Assembly (NCBI GenBank): GCA_029531795.1 | Contig: JAPEIS010000002.1 | Location: 1,426,001 to 1,490,000 of the forward strand | From: Sclerotinia nivalis | Lineage: Eukaryota; Ascomycota; Leotiomycetes; Helotiales; Sclerotiniaceae | Length of the DNA: 64,000 nucleotides | Direction of reading: 5' to 3' | The notes under the pieces: model-generated | What the model was told of the DNA's origin: nothing | The model's input: the letters and a program-made list of their open reading frames with translations, nothing else | The model's database searches: none | Made by a program: the position numbers and the translations under genes | In this document: positions 13,278 through 25,045 of the stretch, piece by piece | Position numbering within the stretch: position 1 is the stretch's first letter | How the letters are laid out: each line of letters starts with the position of its first letter

Positions 13278-16200
13278 TTAAGAGGAATTATCAGGATCCG
13301 TATACACATATACATATACAAGTGTAGTGTTACGAACTGGCGTCGCATCGGCCGTCCAATTCATCCCCACATATGGATAATAAGTGGTCGAATTAGCATA
13401 TGCGCTTTGAAAAGCCGCTATCTGCTCTTCCGAATACGTTGGAGGGACCGCTCCAATCGAGGTCTGGTTACTCCCTGCCTCAGCGTCTCGTTTTGCAAGA
13501 CCATGGCCTTTACAGCTGAGCTTAGGTCCACCTGCAGAGACAATGGCTCTCTCGACGCATCCGTCCTTGAAAAAAAAAGGTAGATTAAAGTATGCATATG
13601 CGAAAGTGGTAGACGTTTCAGGATTCCACTTCCATCCCGTCAGCGCACCACAACCGTCCTCTTGTTTATGGAGCGAGGCGCCGCTGTCTGTCGCCCAATA
13701 TTCAATATTGTAGACTTCAAATGTGTAACCCCAACCTTCGTCCCAAAATGCACAGTCGGCTGTAGGTGTTACGACGACGATGGATGTAGTGGTTGAGGTT
13801 GATTGGGTTGGAGTTGCAGTGACTGTAATAGTAGAAGTACTAGGAGCTACAGTCAAGCCGGAATAACGAGTCTTATCTAAAGCAAGGCGTTGGCTTAGGA
13901 TGGAACTTGCAAGAGTCGAGATTGCCGCGTCGTCGGCGGTTGAGGGATATCCTATTTCATAGGCACTGATATATTCAGCTGTACTCTGTGTTTCTGATGT
14001 AGTTTCCGTGGTGGTCGTTACGCTGTCTTCGCTCGAGCATTCAACAAATGTTGCGCAATGAGTTTTTGTTGTAGTCGAGTACTCGGTCATTGGGGAAGTG
14101 CTGAAGCTGCTAACGATAAATGTACAAGCTGATATTGTCGAAGGTTCATCGCAATCCTCGTTCTGATCGTCGGTACTGGAACTACATCCTCCACCAATGC
14201 AATTTAGACCTCCGCAAATATCTAAAGGACAATCTCCTACGCATCCCAGCGGTCCACAGCCTCCGCCGCAACCAAAAATTCCACATCCGCCGTCGCATCC
14301 AAAAAGTCCACAATCTGGCTTGCAGCCAAAGATATTACATTGATGACTTCCACAATTTGTTTTGCATGCGCTTTTTGGCGTACCTTTCGAAACCGTCACG
14401 GTTGGAATGGGCGTTGAGAGTGGTGGTGTTGTGATGGAATGTGTTGGCTGAGGCTGAATGGTAACAGGAACAGGGGTCGAGTAAAAGATAATGGATGCAA
14501 CGGCAACTGGGACTACGGAGGTAGAGGAAGAGCTACTACTGGAAGCTCCTCCTACCCCTCCCCCTCCGCCAACTGCAGTGCTACTACTAGAAGCTCCTCC
14601 TACCCCTCCTCCCTCACCAATTGCATAACTCGCACTGGTAGTGGGAATGGCAGTTGGGGGGAATGTCGCTTCATTCGGACCAAGAGTAAATATAAAAGAC
14701 GATGGTGTGACACTCTGAACTGGATTTATTTCATATATTGAAGTGTCAGTAGCTGACAATGTAATTGCTTGAAAGCTGATCTCTGTTATGGTGAATTCCG
14801 GGACGCTAATTGTGGTAGTGACTGTGAGGGTAGAACCTGCCGATAAAGAGAGGAGAGTTGTTGTCAAAGTTGGCCAGGTAATCGTCTCAGTGAAACCAAG
14901 TGGATATGGCGGTAAGACAATAATGCAAGGGGGTTCACATGGTACGGATGTATCGCCGCTGGTCCAGATAGAAGGATCAACTGAAACAACTGTAGCGCTA
15001 GTGCTATTGCTGACGTCGCCAGTATAACTCTGGAGATCGATTGCCCAGTCTGATACTCCGCCGAGATTGTAAGCCTGATAGAGAATTTTTCGAGCAGCTT
15101 TGTTCTCATCATCCATATAGCCAATCCACTGAGTATCGTCGTATACGACTATATTTGAATAACTGTTTTCGTCGAGGTACGTAAGTGGAGCTACTGTAAT
15201 TGGTAAAACATCGCCATCCGCTTGTAAAACACTTCCATTGGCGTTTATGATACCATTGATCTCAGCGTTTGCAATATAGCCCGGCGTTTCCGTGCAAGTC
15301 CCTGCGTAAGCACCCGAAGCTGGGCCTGTGAAGGTACTGCTACATGTTAGCTAAGGTTGAGGGGATGAATTTTGAGTAACTAACCATTCTTCGGTATAGC
15401 AGCCAACTGTTGACATCTGAAAAGAACGGCCATAACTAGTTACTCCCATAACGATCTGGCTTGAAGGAACTCCAGCCTTGGTAAGCATAGACAAAGAGTT
15501 GATAGTCTCAGTGAGATTCACGTCAGAACGGAGGCAGTTGCCGCCATCACAACCTGGATCGGAGAAGAGCCCCCCATAATCCCACTGACCATGAACATCA
15601 TATGTCATGAAAATTATGTAGTCAATTATTTCTGCCATATCCTGGATCAAGAATCCTTGTAGGTACCAGAAAGAGGCTGGAGCGCAGATAGATACTTCGG
15701 TTGTAGAGGCCATTTTGGCAGCAAGTACGTCAAGGAATATAGCATAGTTAACGCCATCGTCCGTAGTCCCTGCAGGAATTCCCGGAATATCCGGCTCACC
15801 AGGATCTATTTTGCAGGTTAGCAAAGGTTCACAATATGAATTGGAAGTTGTGGCTTACATTCCCAGTCCAGATTAATTCCATCTAAATCATACTTTGCCA
15901 AAAAGGCAACGATGTTTTCTGCAAAGGTATCCCTATTTGCTTCATTTACAGCTTCTCGGAAAAGCATATAAGTTGAGGGATCTGTACAGAACGCCCATCC
16001 GCCAACGGAGATAATCTTCTTGAACCCTGTCATAGAGATAAACTCGTCAAACGAGGACTGGATTGCACTGATATCTATATCATAGTCTGTGGTAATAACT
16101 CCAAATGACATGTGGATATGAGTATAAGATGACAAGTCCAAGGATGAGAGGGGCTCATTCAGGCATGGGCGGTCTGTATTAAAGCCTTCAAAGAAACCAA

Positions 16201-18428
16201 CATTGATATACTCAGCAGGAGCATCTCCAATGATAATATCGGTTCCACAATTGGATATACAGCCATTCGTTCCTGCAGCTGCTGTACCAGGGGCTCCCGT
16301 TGGCGATTCGGTTATAGTACTACTTGATGGTTAGCAAACTTTACATGATGAATTTCAGCGCCAAAACCCGCTTGGTATTTGTGTAGCCAGAACAGTGATA
16401 GTCAATCGACGACCACTTGAAACTCGAATCTGTTCGCTCGAAAATTCCGCAACTTACCAGAACTCAGCAGTAGTGCCACACTGTCCCCATATATCGCAGC
16501 ATGCGTTCAACTGTTCCCTCACAAGATTAGTGAAAGGAAGGATAAGAAAAGAATAAGATGGGGAGGAAGCTTGCTTACAGGGCATTGACTGAGAGAAGAG
16601 AGGTTCGTTCCAGAGGGTACTACTGGCGTTCCTGGCACTTGAGGCCCACAGACCACTCCTGAGATTGGGACTGGCATTGGTGGATCTCCTGAACTCAAGC
16701 ATATAGCGTTTCCAGCCTGTATGTCATCACAACCCATCCAGCCCCAAGTGTTGTTATTGAAGTCTGCTATCTCATCGATTGTAAGACTGTATGTTGCTGC
16801 AAGTGCACTGCAACTGTCACCAGTAACCACAAGATACGTAGCACATGTTCCATTAGTATAAGGAGAAGGAGAGAAGTCGGGAAGTGCGCCAGCCGAGCAA
16901 CAGACATGTTCTCCTGCCGTGAGGCTTCCACATCTAGAACAGAGAATTAGTTTGGTTTTGGTCCCGAAATTCTATGAAAACAATGAAATAGAGGTTTTCT
17001 AACCCATGAACCATGCCGCATCACAAGACCGAGAATTAAAGATTTGATTCTTCAACTTTGAAAAAACTAATTTCATATCTTGATTGCTCGATCTTGATAC
17101 AAACAATCTAACCATTTGAGTGTTATATCGGATTGAAGGATATGATATTGTGGTTGCTAAACCATCGTATGGTTCATGAATTAGTGCAGCCCCTGGTGCC
17201 TCGTCTAGGAATGAGTGCCAGACTGAGGCTGAATATGAGATGAAAAATGTGGTAATCAAACATACAGGGTTGTACTTGGATTATACTCAGTAAATTCCGC
17301 AGCGGTAATACCGCACTCACTAGCCAAAGTTGCGCCTGTAGTAGAGGAATAGTATCAGTAAAGGCCTTCATGGTTTTGAGCAATTTTTGAGTACTTACAT
17401 GAATCCCCCGAGACGACCTGGACAGTCGTACAGTCTGCTCTTGGCGCCAATGCACGTACACGAGATTTTACCAAAGTCGTACTGTTGCTCAAAGTCGCAT
17501 TGGAAGAAAGTGAAGTGGCGTTGGATTGAATATTTGGAATCGAGAGGGTGACATTTTGCCAGACATTCGAACTGTCATACCTCGTGACGCAGTCACCAGA
17601 TGCCCAAGTTTGAACAGCATTTTGAACAAAAGCTAGATCTGCATTCGCGTTTGCAATTATGCCCAGACTATAGCTAGAGCTTCGGTTTTGTCCAGCACAA
17701 AGCTGTACCAATACACTCTCAGAAATTCCGACACTTTGAACTTCGGTAATAAACTGTTGGAGCACATCTGCCGAAACGTTCTGTGCTCCGGAGCCTACAA
17801 ATATTCCCACGGCAGCGGAGCCAGAATATGCAAATGCAATGGTTGCATCACATTCAGACTCTTTTTTAACCAAATAACGCTCTAGCTGTTGAGTTGCTGC
17901 TACAAAATCATCCACAGAGCCCGAACTATCAGATTGATTGAATGCAATCTGCATGGATTCTTGGACTTGTATTTGGTTTCTTTTTAACGGGCATGATGTG
18001 CTAGTTGTAGTTGCCACATCACTGACATCGGCCACAAGGCTGGCGACGCAAGAGCGAATACTTGCATGTGCAAGAGGGTCATCGAGAGAGTTGTAAAGAT
18101 TGAAATCGAGAATCATAGTCTGGTTACAAAACGCGAGACGATTAACGTCGTGATAGACTGTCCAATTGCTTGGACCGAAGCCGGCGTCATCACAGCTGGC
18201 CGGACAACGGCTTCTTTGTGAATTGATAACTGAGGGTGACAGTGTCCTGTTGCTGAGAGTCGATATAAGGGAAGCTTGTGTCTGTGCTGTGGTAATAGGA
18301 GCTGCTATCTTTGTCGAGACAGGATGTGCCTTCAGCCATGAACTCAAACTGTCTGGTATATCGGCAACTGCTGTGCTCTGACGGGCCAACAGTAGCACGA
18401 TAGCCACATATAATGAAGAGGGCCGCAT
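13278..18428 (-). CDS. Subgroup-C GH18 chitinase with LysM and chitin-binding modules (killer-toxin-like chitinase)
   Basis: Seven exons: 17399-18428, 17266-17335, 16579-16933, 16458-16510, 15859-16319, 15385-15805 and 13278-15339. They join to 4452 nt, 1483 residues. The start is the ATG giving a clean signal peptide (MRPSSLYVAIVLLLARQSTA); an in-frame ATG 66 nt upstream would put a non-hydrophobic leader first. Domain order: an N-terminal Cys/Asn-glycosylation-rich region of about 330 residues; LysM 1 (about 335-385, CTTVQVVSGDSC); LysM 2 (about 400-455, YLVVTGDSC); a type-1 chitin-binding motif (ACCDIWGQCGTTAEFC, near 490-503); GH18 (about 525-895) with catalytic DGINLDWEYP and ISVGGWAF; a Ser/Thr-rich tail; and a Cys/Gly-repeat segment near 1120-1185. 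Such secreted chitinases hydrolyse chitin and resemble the alpha subunit of yeast killer toxins. Roles in mycoparasitism or wall remodelling are inferred. The 332-nt second intron is unusually long for this gene. Confidence 0.9.
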
Positions 18429-19892
18429 CGGGACACTAGAGGAAGAAAAAGAACGACAAATAATATCGGAGGCTGTGGAAAAACAGCAAGCCAAGAGAAA
18501 AATACCGATTTAAAGAGGGGGAAGCATGTTCTTTGTGCTGAATATGATGCAGACAGTATTCGAGGAGAATTTCCATTCTTACCCTCCCGGTCCATCTAAG
18601 CCGTAATGCTTGTAAGCACATTCGAGTCGAGAGCCTATGGGCCTTCGAACTTCACCGCCGATCTGCTCGTTTAAAATTCCCAATTCTCAGGGGTCTAAAG
18701 TTTGGGCACTCGCCGCCCCTTCCAATCCCTGTCCGGCAGTGGGTATATGCAATTTCTCACGATTTCCCGTGCCGCAGACCCGCAGGGCTGGAAAGCTTAA
18801 CGCTGGTCAAGCTTCTGTAGCGGGTACCGACGCCGTACGCGTATGTCCATGCACATGTGCTTATGTGGCACGAAATTCGATCGATCGATAGATACACTAG
18901 CATATGCCCACCAGAGTCTAGTATAATGGAAATAGAGAGTTTTCTTAGTGCAAACTCATGTACTCTCTGGCGATACAAGCGAGTAAGCTTACTCTAACGT
19001 CCTCATATACTTCCTATCCAGGCCATTACCCGCTGCCTGCTGCGTCTGTAAGTCGGCATAAGATTCCAGATCAGCATAGCTAATTAGGGTTAGGGAAATT
19101 TGACAAATATGATATTGTAATAATAAAGGTAACGCCGAATATAAACCACCCTTTTTAGGCTAGAATTTTGAAGGATTTGGTTGCTTGAATCGAAGTGAAA
19201 ACAAATCGAATTGAGTTGAATTATCTGAATCTAAGTTAGAAGTTAGAATAAAGCTGAGACTATACCTAGTCGAGTAAGGTTTTTGGTAAACTCTATTGAA
19301 GCTCGAATGGGAACTCACGCTAACTTTTCGTAATTCTAACTCACTTTCTTTCATTTTAGCGACATTATTGGTTGAAAAATTCCTGGATATAAATAATGAT
19401 CAAAAAAGCAATGTACATTCAATACACAATCATCCCCTAATCTTACCTTTGGTTCCCCCAACATAAGCTCCGAGAGTACCAACTTGAACCATCCCAATAT
19501 GGCGGTCTATTTCCGACCGAGATTGATGACTCGGAATCTATATCCAAAATGCGACAGCAGTGGGGTGCCCACAGCTGTGGGGCTCGGCATCCTTCAACGA
19601 ACCCTTGACCATACCGCTGCTCATCGAGTTCCGTCAGATGCTATCCTAGTTGTCCTGAAATGTATCTTTTCTCCGGCATAATATGTTTTCTGCAAGGAAG
19701 ATAGATATCCACAGAGGGTGTATGGAAAACGTTTTACTACATACACTCATACCTCCCTTTGGATGCGAATCTTGTCATAACTAGGTACTGATGCCATTCC
19801 CCCCCCCATCATGAACTCCGTTTCTTCATTGAGATCGAGTGCCTTGGGTCTTCCTTCATCCTAACCTCTGGTTACTCTCCTCATTGCTCAAT
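18429..19892. promoter_or_regulatory. Shared upstream region of divergent chitinase and metallopeptidase genes
   Basis: The two flanking genes are transcribed outward from this 1.46 kb. It may therefore carry common regulatory elements, though none was identified with confidence. It includes a two-unit telomere-like TTAGGG repeat at 19084-19095. A GC-richer stretch at 18600-18860 has an open frame without any recognisable feature. Confidence 0.45.
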
Positions 19893-21666
19893 ATGTTTTC
19901 ATCAGATTCAAGTCCCTCCACTGCCTGGTATAGGCTGCTATTTTCTCTAGCCTCGCTAGCCACCTTCACGGCAGCTCTACCTACAAGCCATTCCCGCAAT
20001 GTCACCCGGGTCGCCCCTAGACTTCTCAACCAATTCAGAATCAAGAACTGTGATTATACTCAAGAGGAAGCTATTCAGACAGCACTGGATGAGGTAATAC
20101 AAGTGGTAAGTAACTCAAGATTTCTTTAGTTTCGGTTTCAATTTGTCCATCTTATTGTATATGTACTCGTGCTCCATTTTATTTTCAACCCAATACTAAG
20201 ATAAACAGATGGATGTAGCCAACGAGAGGGTTACTAACCTTATTAACCTGGTGTCTGTTTCCAATGTGGCTTTTGATACGTGGACTACAGAGGACTGGAG
20301 CACGTATGATACCTTCGAGACGATGTTCGGCCTACAGATTTGGGATGGTACTGATGTTAATACCGCTGCCTTGAACGGTTTACAAACTCTCTTAAGTATG
20401 TCGAAATTGAAAACTCAAAATAGGGTACCGGTACCTTGACAATTTTCGACTGGCTGATTTTGGTGTATTTTAGAGCTTGGCGAAAAGATCTATGATGGCG
20501 TATCTGATATTGGCGGTATTGATCCGTCTCTTGGTAAGTCATCAGTTATCATCATCACCTCCGTTCTCCAGCGGAGATTTTCACAGAGTACTAACCTGTT
20601 CCGAAAGATATCTGGTGTGATGACGCTTGGGAGACGGCTACGGACTCCGATGGGTCATATTTTGAGAATGAAGATGGATCTGTAGGTGAGTTCGCGCTGA
20701 GTTTTTTTGAACGTTGTGTTCTATTTTGAGTAAAATGAATTGCAGGAGGTTCTTCTATGCTTGATATCCCTGGATTTCTTTATATTTTTGTTCATGTCTA
20801 TCATTTCAAGGGAATCAACAATTCACTAATAAAATACATGAACTCAGACCTCGATTACGTATGGGATAACTCCGGAAACAACATTGGTTGGATTCCACCT
20901 AATCCTGGAGTGGGGCTTATTACGTGCGGTAACACTGAGAGCGTTGTGGCATATAATCTTGATCATAAGGTCGATGATATCTCTATCATTACGATTTGTG
21001 AGGATTGGCTCGTCGATATGATTGATAGTGGAAAGAATCTCCAATCTCAATCTGGTACTACATACAGTGCCGGCGCAACATCCCTTCAAGATGTAGTTGA
21101 TAGTTGTCTCTCTGTCGTACTGATACACGAATTCTCCCATGCAGACGCTATCATGGGATCGGCCTATAGTACTAGTAAGATACCCCTCACCATAACTATC
21201 ATTCTAAAAACAGCCTACTAACCACGATTCCTTCCGAAACTTAGAGGATTATACTTACAATGGTGAGGCGGCCTATGGATGGGAAAATATTGTTGGGCTT
21301 GCAACTCAAAGCTCGTCGCAAGCATTATATAATGCAGGTATGTCACACTTACCCTACTGCAACTTATAGGTTTACAATCTTCTAATTGAGTCGACTTACA
21401 GATAGTATTGCACTTTTTTCAGCAGGTATATCTCAATATTTTCTCTGGTCTCGAGGTATCCATGATTAGAATTAACTAACGGCCTTTAGCAATGTACATG
21501 AACAAAAATACGTGGTGGACCGGAAACTCGCAACCTTTGAGTTATACCGCCTTATCTGCAGGTGGCCTTATCTTCCTAGCCCCATAAACAATTTCACCGA
21601 GATCATTTCATTCCAGGAAGTTTTATGTTGGATTTACTGTTATGGTTTATAAATGAGAGGATCTAA
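19893..21666 (+). CDS. Secreted M35-like (aspzincin-like) zinc metallopeptidase domain protein
   Basis: Nine exons: 19893-20105, 20209-20395, 20474-20533, 20608-20685, 20746-21174, 21245-21337, 21402-21425, 21490-21561 and 21617-21666. They join to 1206 nt, 401 residues, with GT-AG borders throughout. The first ATG gives a signal sequence (WYRLLFSLASLATFTAALP). The zinc-binding motif HEFSH lies near residue 305 within VVLIHEFSHADAIMG. It is followed by GEAAYGWENIVGLA and a NADS...F stretch, spaced as in deuterolysin-type M35 peptidases. The M35 third ligand in GTxDxxYG appears here as GExxYG in shifted form, so Glu may replace Asp. Members are secreted endopeptidases; substrate unknown. Oddities are a 24-nt micro-exon (21402-21425) and many short exons. 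The last two exon borders are the least certain. It sits divergent to the chitinase and convergent to the LysM gene. Confidence 0.78.
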
Positions 21667-22222
21667 TGGGCACTCAATTTAGGTACTAGTCCACTGTCAA
21701 TATCAAAAGTCTAACTTTTATACCTTGTCTTTTCACCAATCTCATGTAACTTGTTGTCGAATTAGCTATCTTGAGTAACTTTATGAACTATTTAGACATT
21801 CACTCGCGGAAATTGTTGTTTCTTAGAAAAGAAAGTATTGGTAGCATAATTACAAACACCAGAACCCTCGCCTAATATGGATTTGAGCACTAGGTGATTA
21901 AGCACTACTTATTCACGGACTTAATAACCGAACATCTAAAAGCTTCACCTCTCGAATTTTGTAATATAGCATAATTCAATGATATATTCTCTTCTTAGTA
22001 AATCCTCATTATCATCTCCATGTCTTTTCCTTGAACCCTATCAAACAATGCTAGATCAAGCACTTACCAAGGTAAACCCGAATACACTTACCGCATCGGA
22101 AACGACATACTTCATGAATCCATACGATACACTCTCTATTTCAGCAAATAAATAGAAAGACTTCAGCGCAGATGAAAAAGACGAGACTCTCAAATAAGTA
22201 TATTCAACTATCTATCTAAAAC
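21667..22222. other. Convergent intergenic region
   Basis: The 3' flanks of the metallopeptidase (+) and the LysM gene (-) face each other across about 560 bp of AT-rich sequence. No further gene or repeat is visible. Confidence 0.5.
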
Positions 22223-23687
22223 CTAACATTCAAAACAATCATACTGATACCAAGAATAATACCCCGCACTCGTACTATCAAAAAAGGTCGCCTCTCCCGC
22301 ATGCAAATTACAATAACTCCCCTCGATAAAATACAAATTCGTACATGCAGCCGTACTCAAGCACTGTGCACCACAAGCCGCAGCACTCTCCACATAACTC
22401 CCCGAAGTATATGAAACGAGCAGAGTACCCCCATTTGAAAAACCAAACGAACCGCACGCTTCTCCTGATGAGAAACAAACAGCCTCGTAATATGAGTACG
22501 CACCTGCTTCTGTACTTTCAAAAAACGTACTTGTTTCTTCATGCAAGTTACAGTAGCTTCCTTGAATAAAATAGAGATTGGTACATGCAACCATTGTTAA
22601 ACATTGTGCACCACAGGCAGCAGCACTTTCCACATATGGACTTCCAGCTGTATACGAAACGAGCAAAAGCGATGTAGCGCCATCATTGGAAAATCCAGAT
22701 GCCCCGCACGTAGACGCATATTCGGTGGGAGCTGCGAGAACCGAAGCTGATGTGCAGGTTATGGGTAGGATTCCAGTACACACATAATCTCCTACATCTA
22801 GATATTGGCATGAGGAACCTACAGCTGGGTTCCAGAGATAAAAATCATTGAATGAAGCTCCGGCGTTTTGGGCTATGGTATCACATTCATCTCCGCTAAC
22901 GACCAAGTGGAAGCTTTCGCATTGGCTTGTCATTCCCGTTTGAATGGGTGTTGGGGTTGTGACGCCATTGCTAGAGGATGTCGTGCTAGCACTTGTACTA
23001 GTACTAATTGTAACCCCAATGATATCGATGCAAACATAATCGCCCAAGTCCAGGTACTCGCACGTGCTGCCGACAGCTGGATTCCAGGCGTAGAATTGAG
23101 TAAGGGAGATACCATTTTTACTGGCTATGGTGCCGCATTCGTCTCCGCTAACTACCAAATAGAAACTATCACAATTCGTCGCGATACCGGTTTGGTATGG
23201 TGTAGGTGTTGTGATTCCATTGCCAGTAGTAGTTGAGGTTGTACTTAGAAGCGTGGTTGAGCTTGTGAATGAAGAAATACTCGTTGTAGTTGGTATCGAT
23301 GTTGTGATCAGCGACGCAGAAGGATAACTAGAAATAGACGTCGGAGGGCTCGTGACCAACGTCGACATAGTCGAAAAGTTGATTTGCACACAATAATAGA
23401 GATCCGGAATGAGAGTACAATCGATGCCCAATTCAGTAGTAGCGGGGTTCTACTCAAGTTAGAGATGTCCCTAGAATAAAGAATATTAAACTAACCCAGG
23501 CTTCAAATTCCGCTTCCGTCAATCCATAGAACTCTTCGATAATAGCACATGTAATATCATATGACTGCTCAACCCACTCGCTACAAGCAGATGTTGAGCC
23601 GGGAGCAGCTGGACCATCGGGAGTTACCAGGTAAGCTCCCACCAGATGAAGCGAAAGGGCATAGGAAGTCAAGTGGAAGAGCTTCAT
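22223..23687 (-). CDS. Secreted LysM protein with duplicated cysteine-rich PAN/apple-like module
   Basis: Two exons, 23496-23687 and 22223-23449, with a 46-nt intron (GTTAGT donor). Joining restores EFEAWNPATTELG in frame; the joined frame is 1419 nt, 472 residues. A signal peptide covers about residues 1-18. There are three LysM-type units. The first is divergent (ITCAIIEEFYGLTEAEFEAWNP). Two are canonical (YLVVSGDECGTIASKNG, with FYAWNPAVGSTCEYLDLGDYVC, and a near copy). Ser/Thr-rich linkers separate them. The C-terminal half is a tandem duplication of about 80 residues, each copy holding ESAAACGAQCL, ACTNLYFI and GSYCNLH, resembling PAN/apple-type disulphide modules. LysM proteins bind chitin oligomers; secreted fungal ones can shield hyphae or mask chitin from hosts. 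Genes for such proteins often neighbour subgroup-C chitinases, as here. The function of the C-terminal module is unknown. Confidence 0.9.
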
Positions 23688-25045
23688 TGTCTGTGTAATT
23701 GGATATTCGTGAAGTATCTATCCGATGAAAGATGAATATCAAAAATTAGAATTTAGATTCAGGTTACGGAAACTTGAAGAGTAGAAAAACTATCATATAT
23801 GTACCGGGGGTTGAACTAATTCATGAACGACTATCCGTTGGAATAAGCAATATACAAAATTGTTTGATTTCATATCAAGCATCCGAAAGATCAAATTTAA
23901 CGGTCCTAATATAAGCAATCAAAACATTGTATTATTGATTTAGACCCCGACCAAAGCTTCAAATTCCGAGTTTGTACTTCAAAAGATAGTACCCTCTCTC
24001 GAGACTCCCTGATAATGCATAGAAAAACTCGGGTAGCAAGTAATTTCCCAAGCAGTAGTTGACATAGGTGGAAAAAAAAACCATACTGTGCCTCACAATC
24101 CCCGAAGCCCCACCAGTCATGCGATGATCGCTGTACCACTACACGGACTTTTTGCTACACCTTGCCCGGCCCGTGGCGAAGAAGATATCTACAGGGTCTT
24201 TTTAGCCCCCAAAAATACCTTGTCGAGGTCCATATTGTAGAGTAGTGGGTCTGACAGGGGCATGAAGAGAACAGGGGGGGATTCAAAGAAGTAAGTATGT
24301 CCGATAGATCAGAGTGAGGGATTTAACGTATCGTTATTCTTCGTTAATTTATTACCGAGGAGAATTTCTCCATACTATAATTACTAGAGAGACACTCACC
24401 CCATTATACCCCGTTATGCCCCGCTCTGCTTCGGCTCCGTAGAGTTTAATATTTACCGTCGATAGCTACATCCAATGAGCCTCTTGAATTAGAAACGTCT
24501 CTCGCTGTCAAGATTATTGCTAAGTAAGCACATATACACTTACCAGATCAGGCGTTCACCCACTATATGATAACTACCAATATATCGTTAATTCTATGCC
24601 GATAAGGTTCCACTGCTTATACTTTAGCTCATAATCTTAACACTAGCAACTTCGCCAGAATCTATCCCCACATGAACCATTGCACCCCCGATAATTTCTT
24701 CAAGGTTCTATGTGCCTCAAAAGCGCACTATGAACGCAGGTACAAGGGCTGCATCAAGCGTGCATAGTAGATTGCAAATTGTACTATGCGACCCTGATTT
24801 AACGGAAGCAAGCTTCCATAGTTCACAGTCAGCCCTGACGTGACTTTTCTTCCCCCCGGGCCACTAGAATACGACTGTGCCTCATGAGAATCTCACAGAA
24901 TGGCATTAGGTGTAGCTATAACCCCCATCACCCCACTGATGCCCAATCCCTCCTATACTTAAATCGTAGATGACAGCGAACATTGTGATATCGATTTTAC
25001 AGGGAAAGTAGATTATTGCCAATTTAAAAAAGGATGCAAAATTTA
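23688..25045. other. Intergenic region between the LysM and VIT/VWA genes
   Basis: Contains the LysM gene promoter and the 3' flank of the VIT/VWA gene. No supported coding frame, RNA gene or repeat was found. Confidence 0.5.

Noticed and set aside
16999..17259. An extra exon inside the long second intron of the chitinase (a short open frame ending in SCDAAWFMG)
   Set aside because: Direct splicing from 17266 to 16933 gives the continuous LysM sequence PSTTLCGSLTAGEHVCC. Adding the frame would break the domain.
18637..18891. GC-richer open frame upstream of the chitinase on the plus strand
   Set aside because: Lies in the divergent promoter, has no motif or splice structure, and its composition looks non-coding.
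19084..19095. Two TTAGGG units as a telomere or interstitial telomeric repeat
   Set aside because: Two units are expected by chance at this scale, and no flanking array exists.
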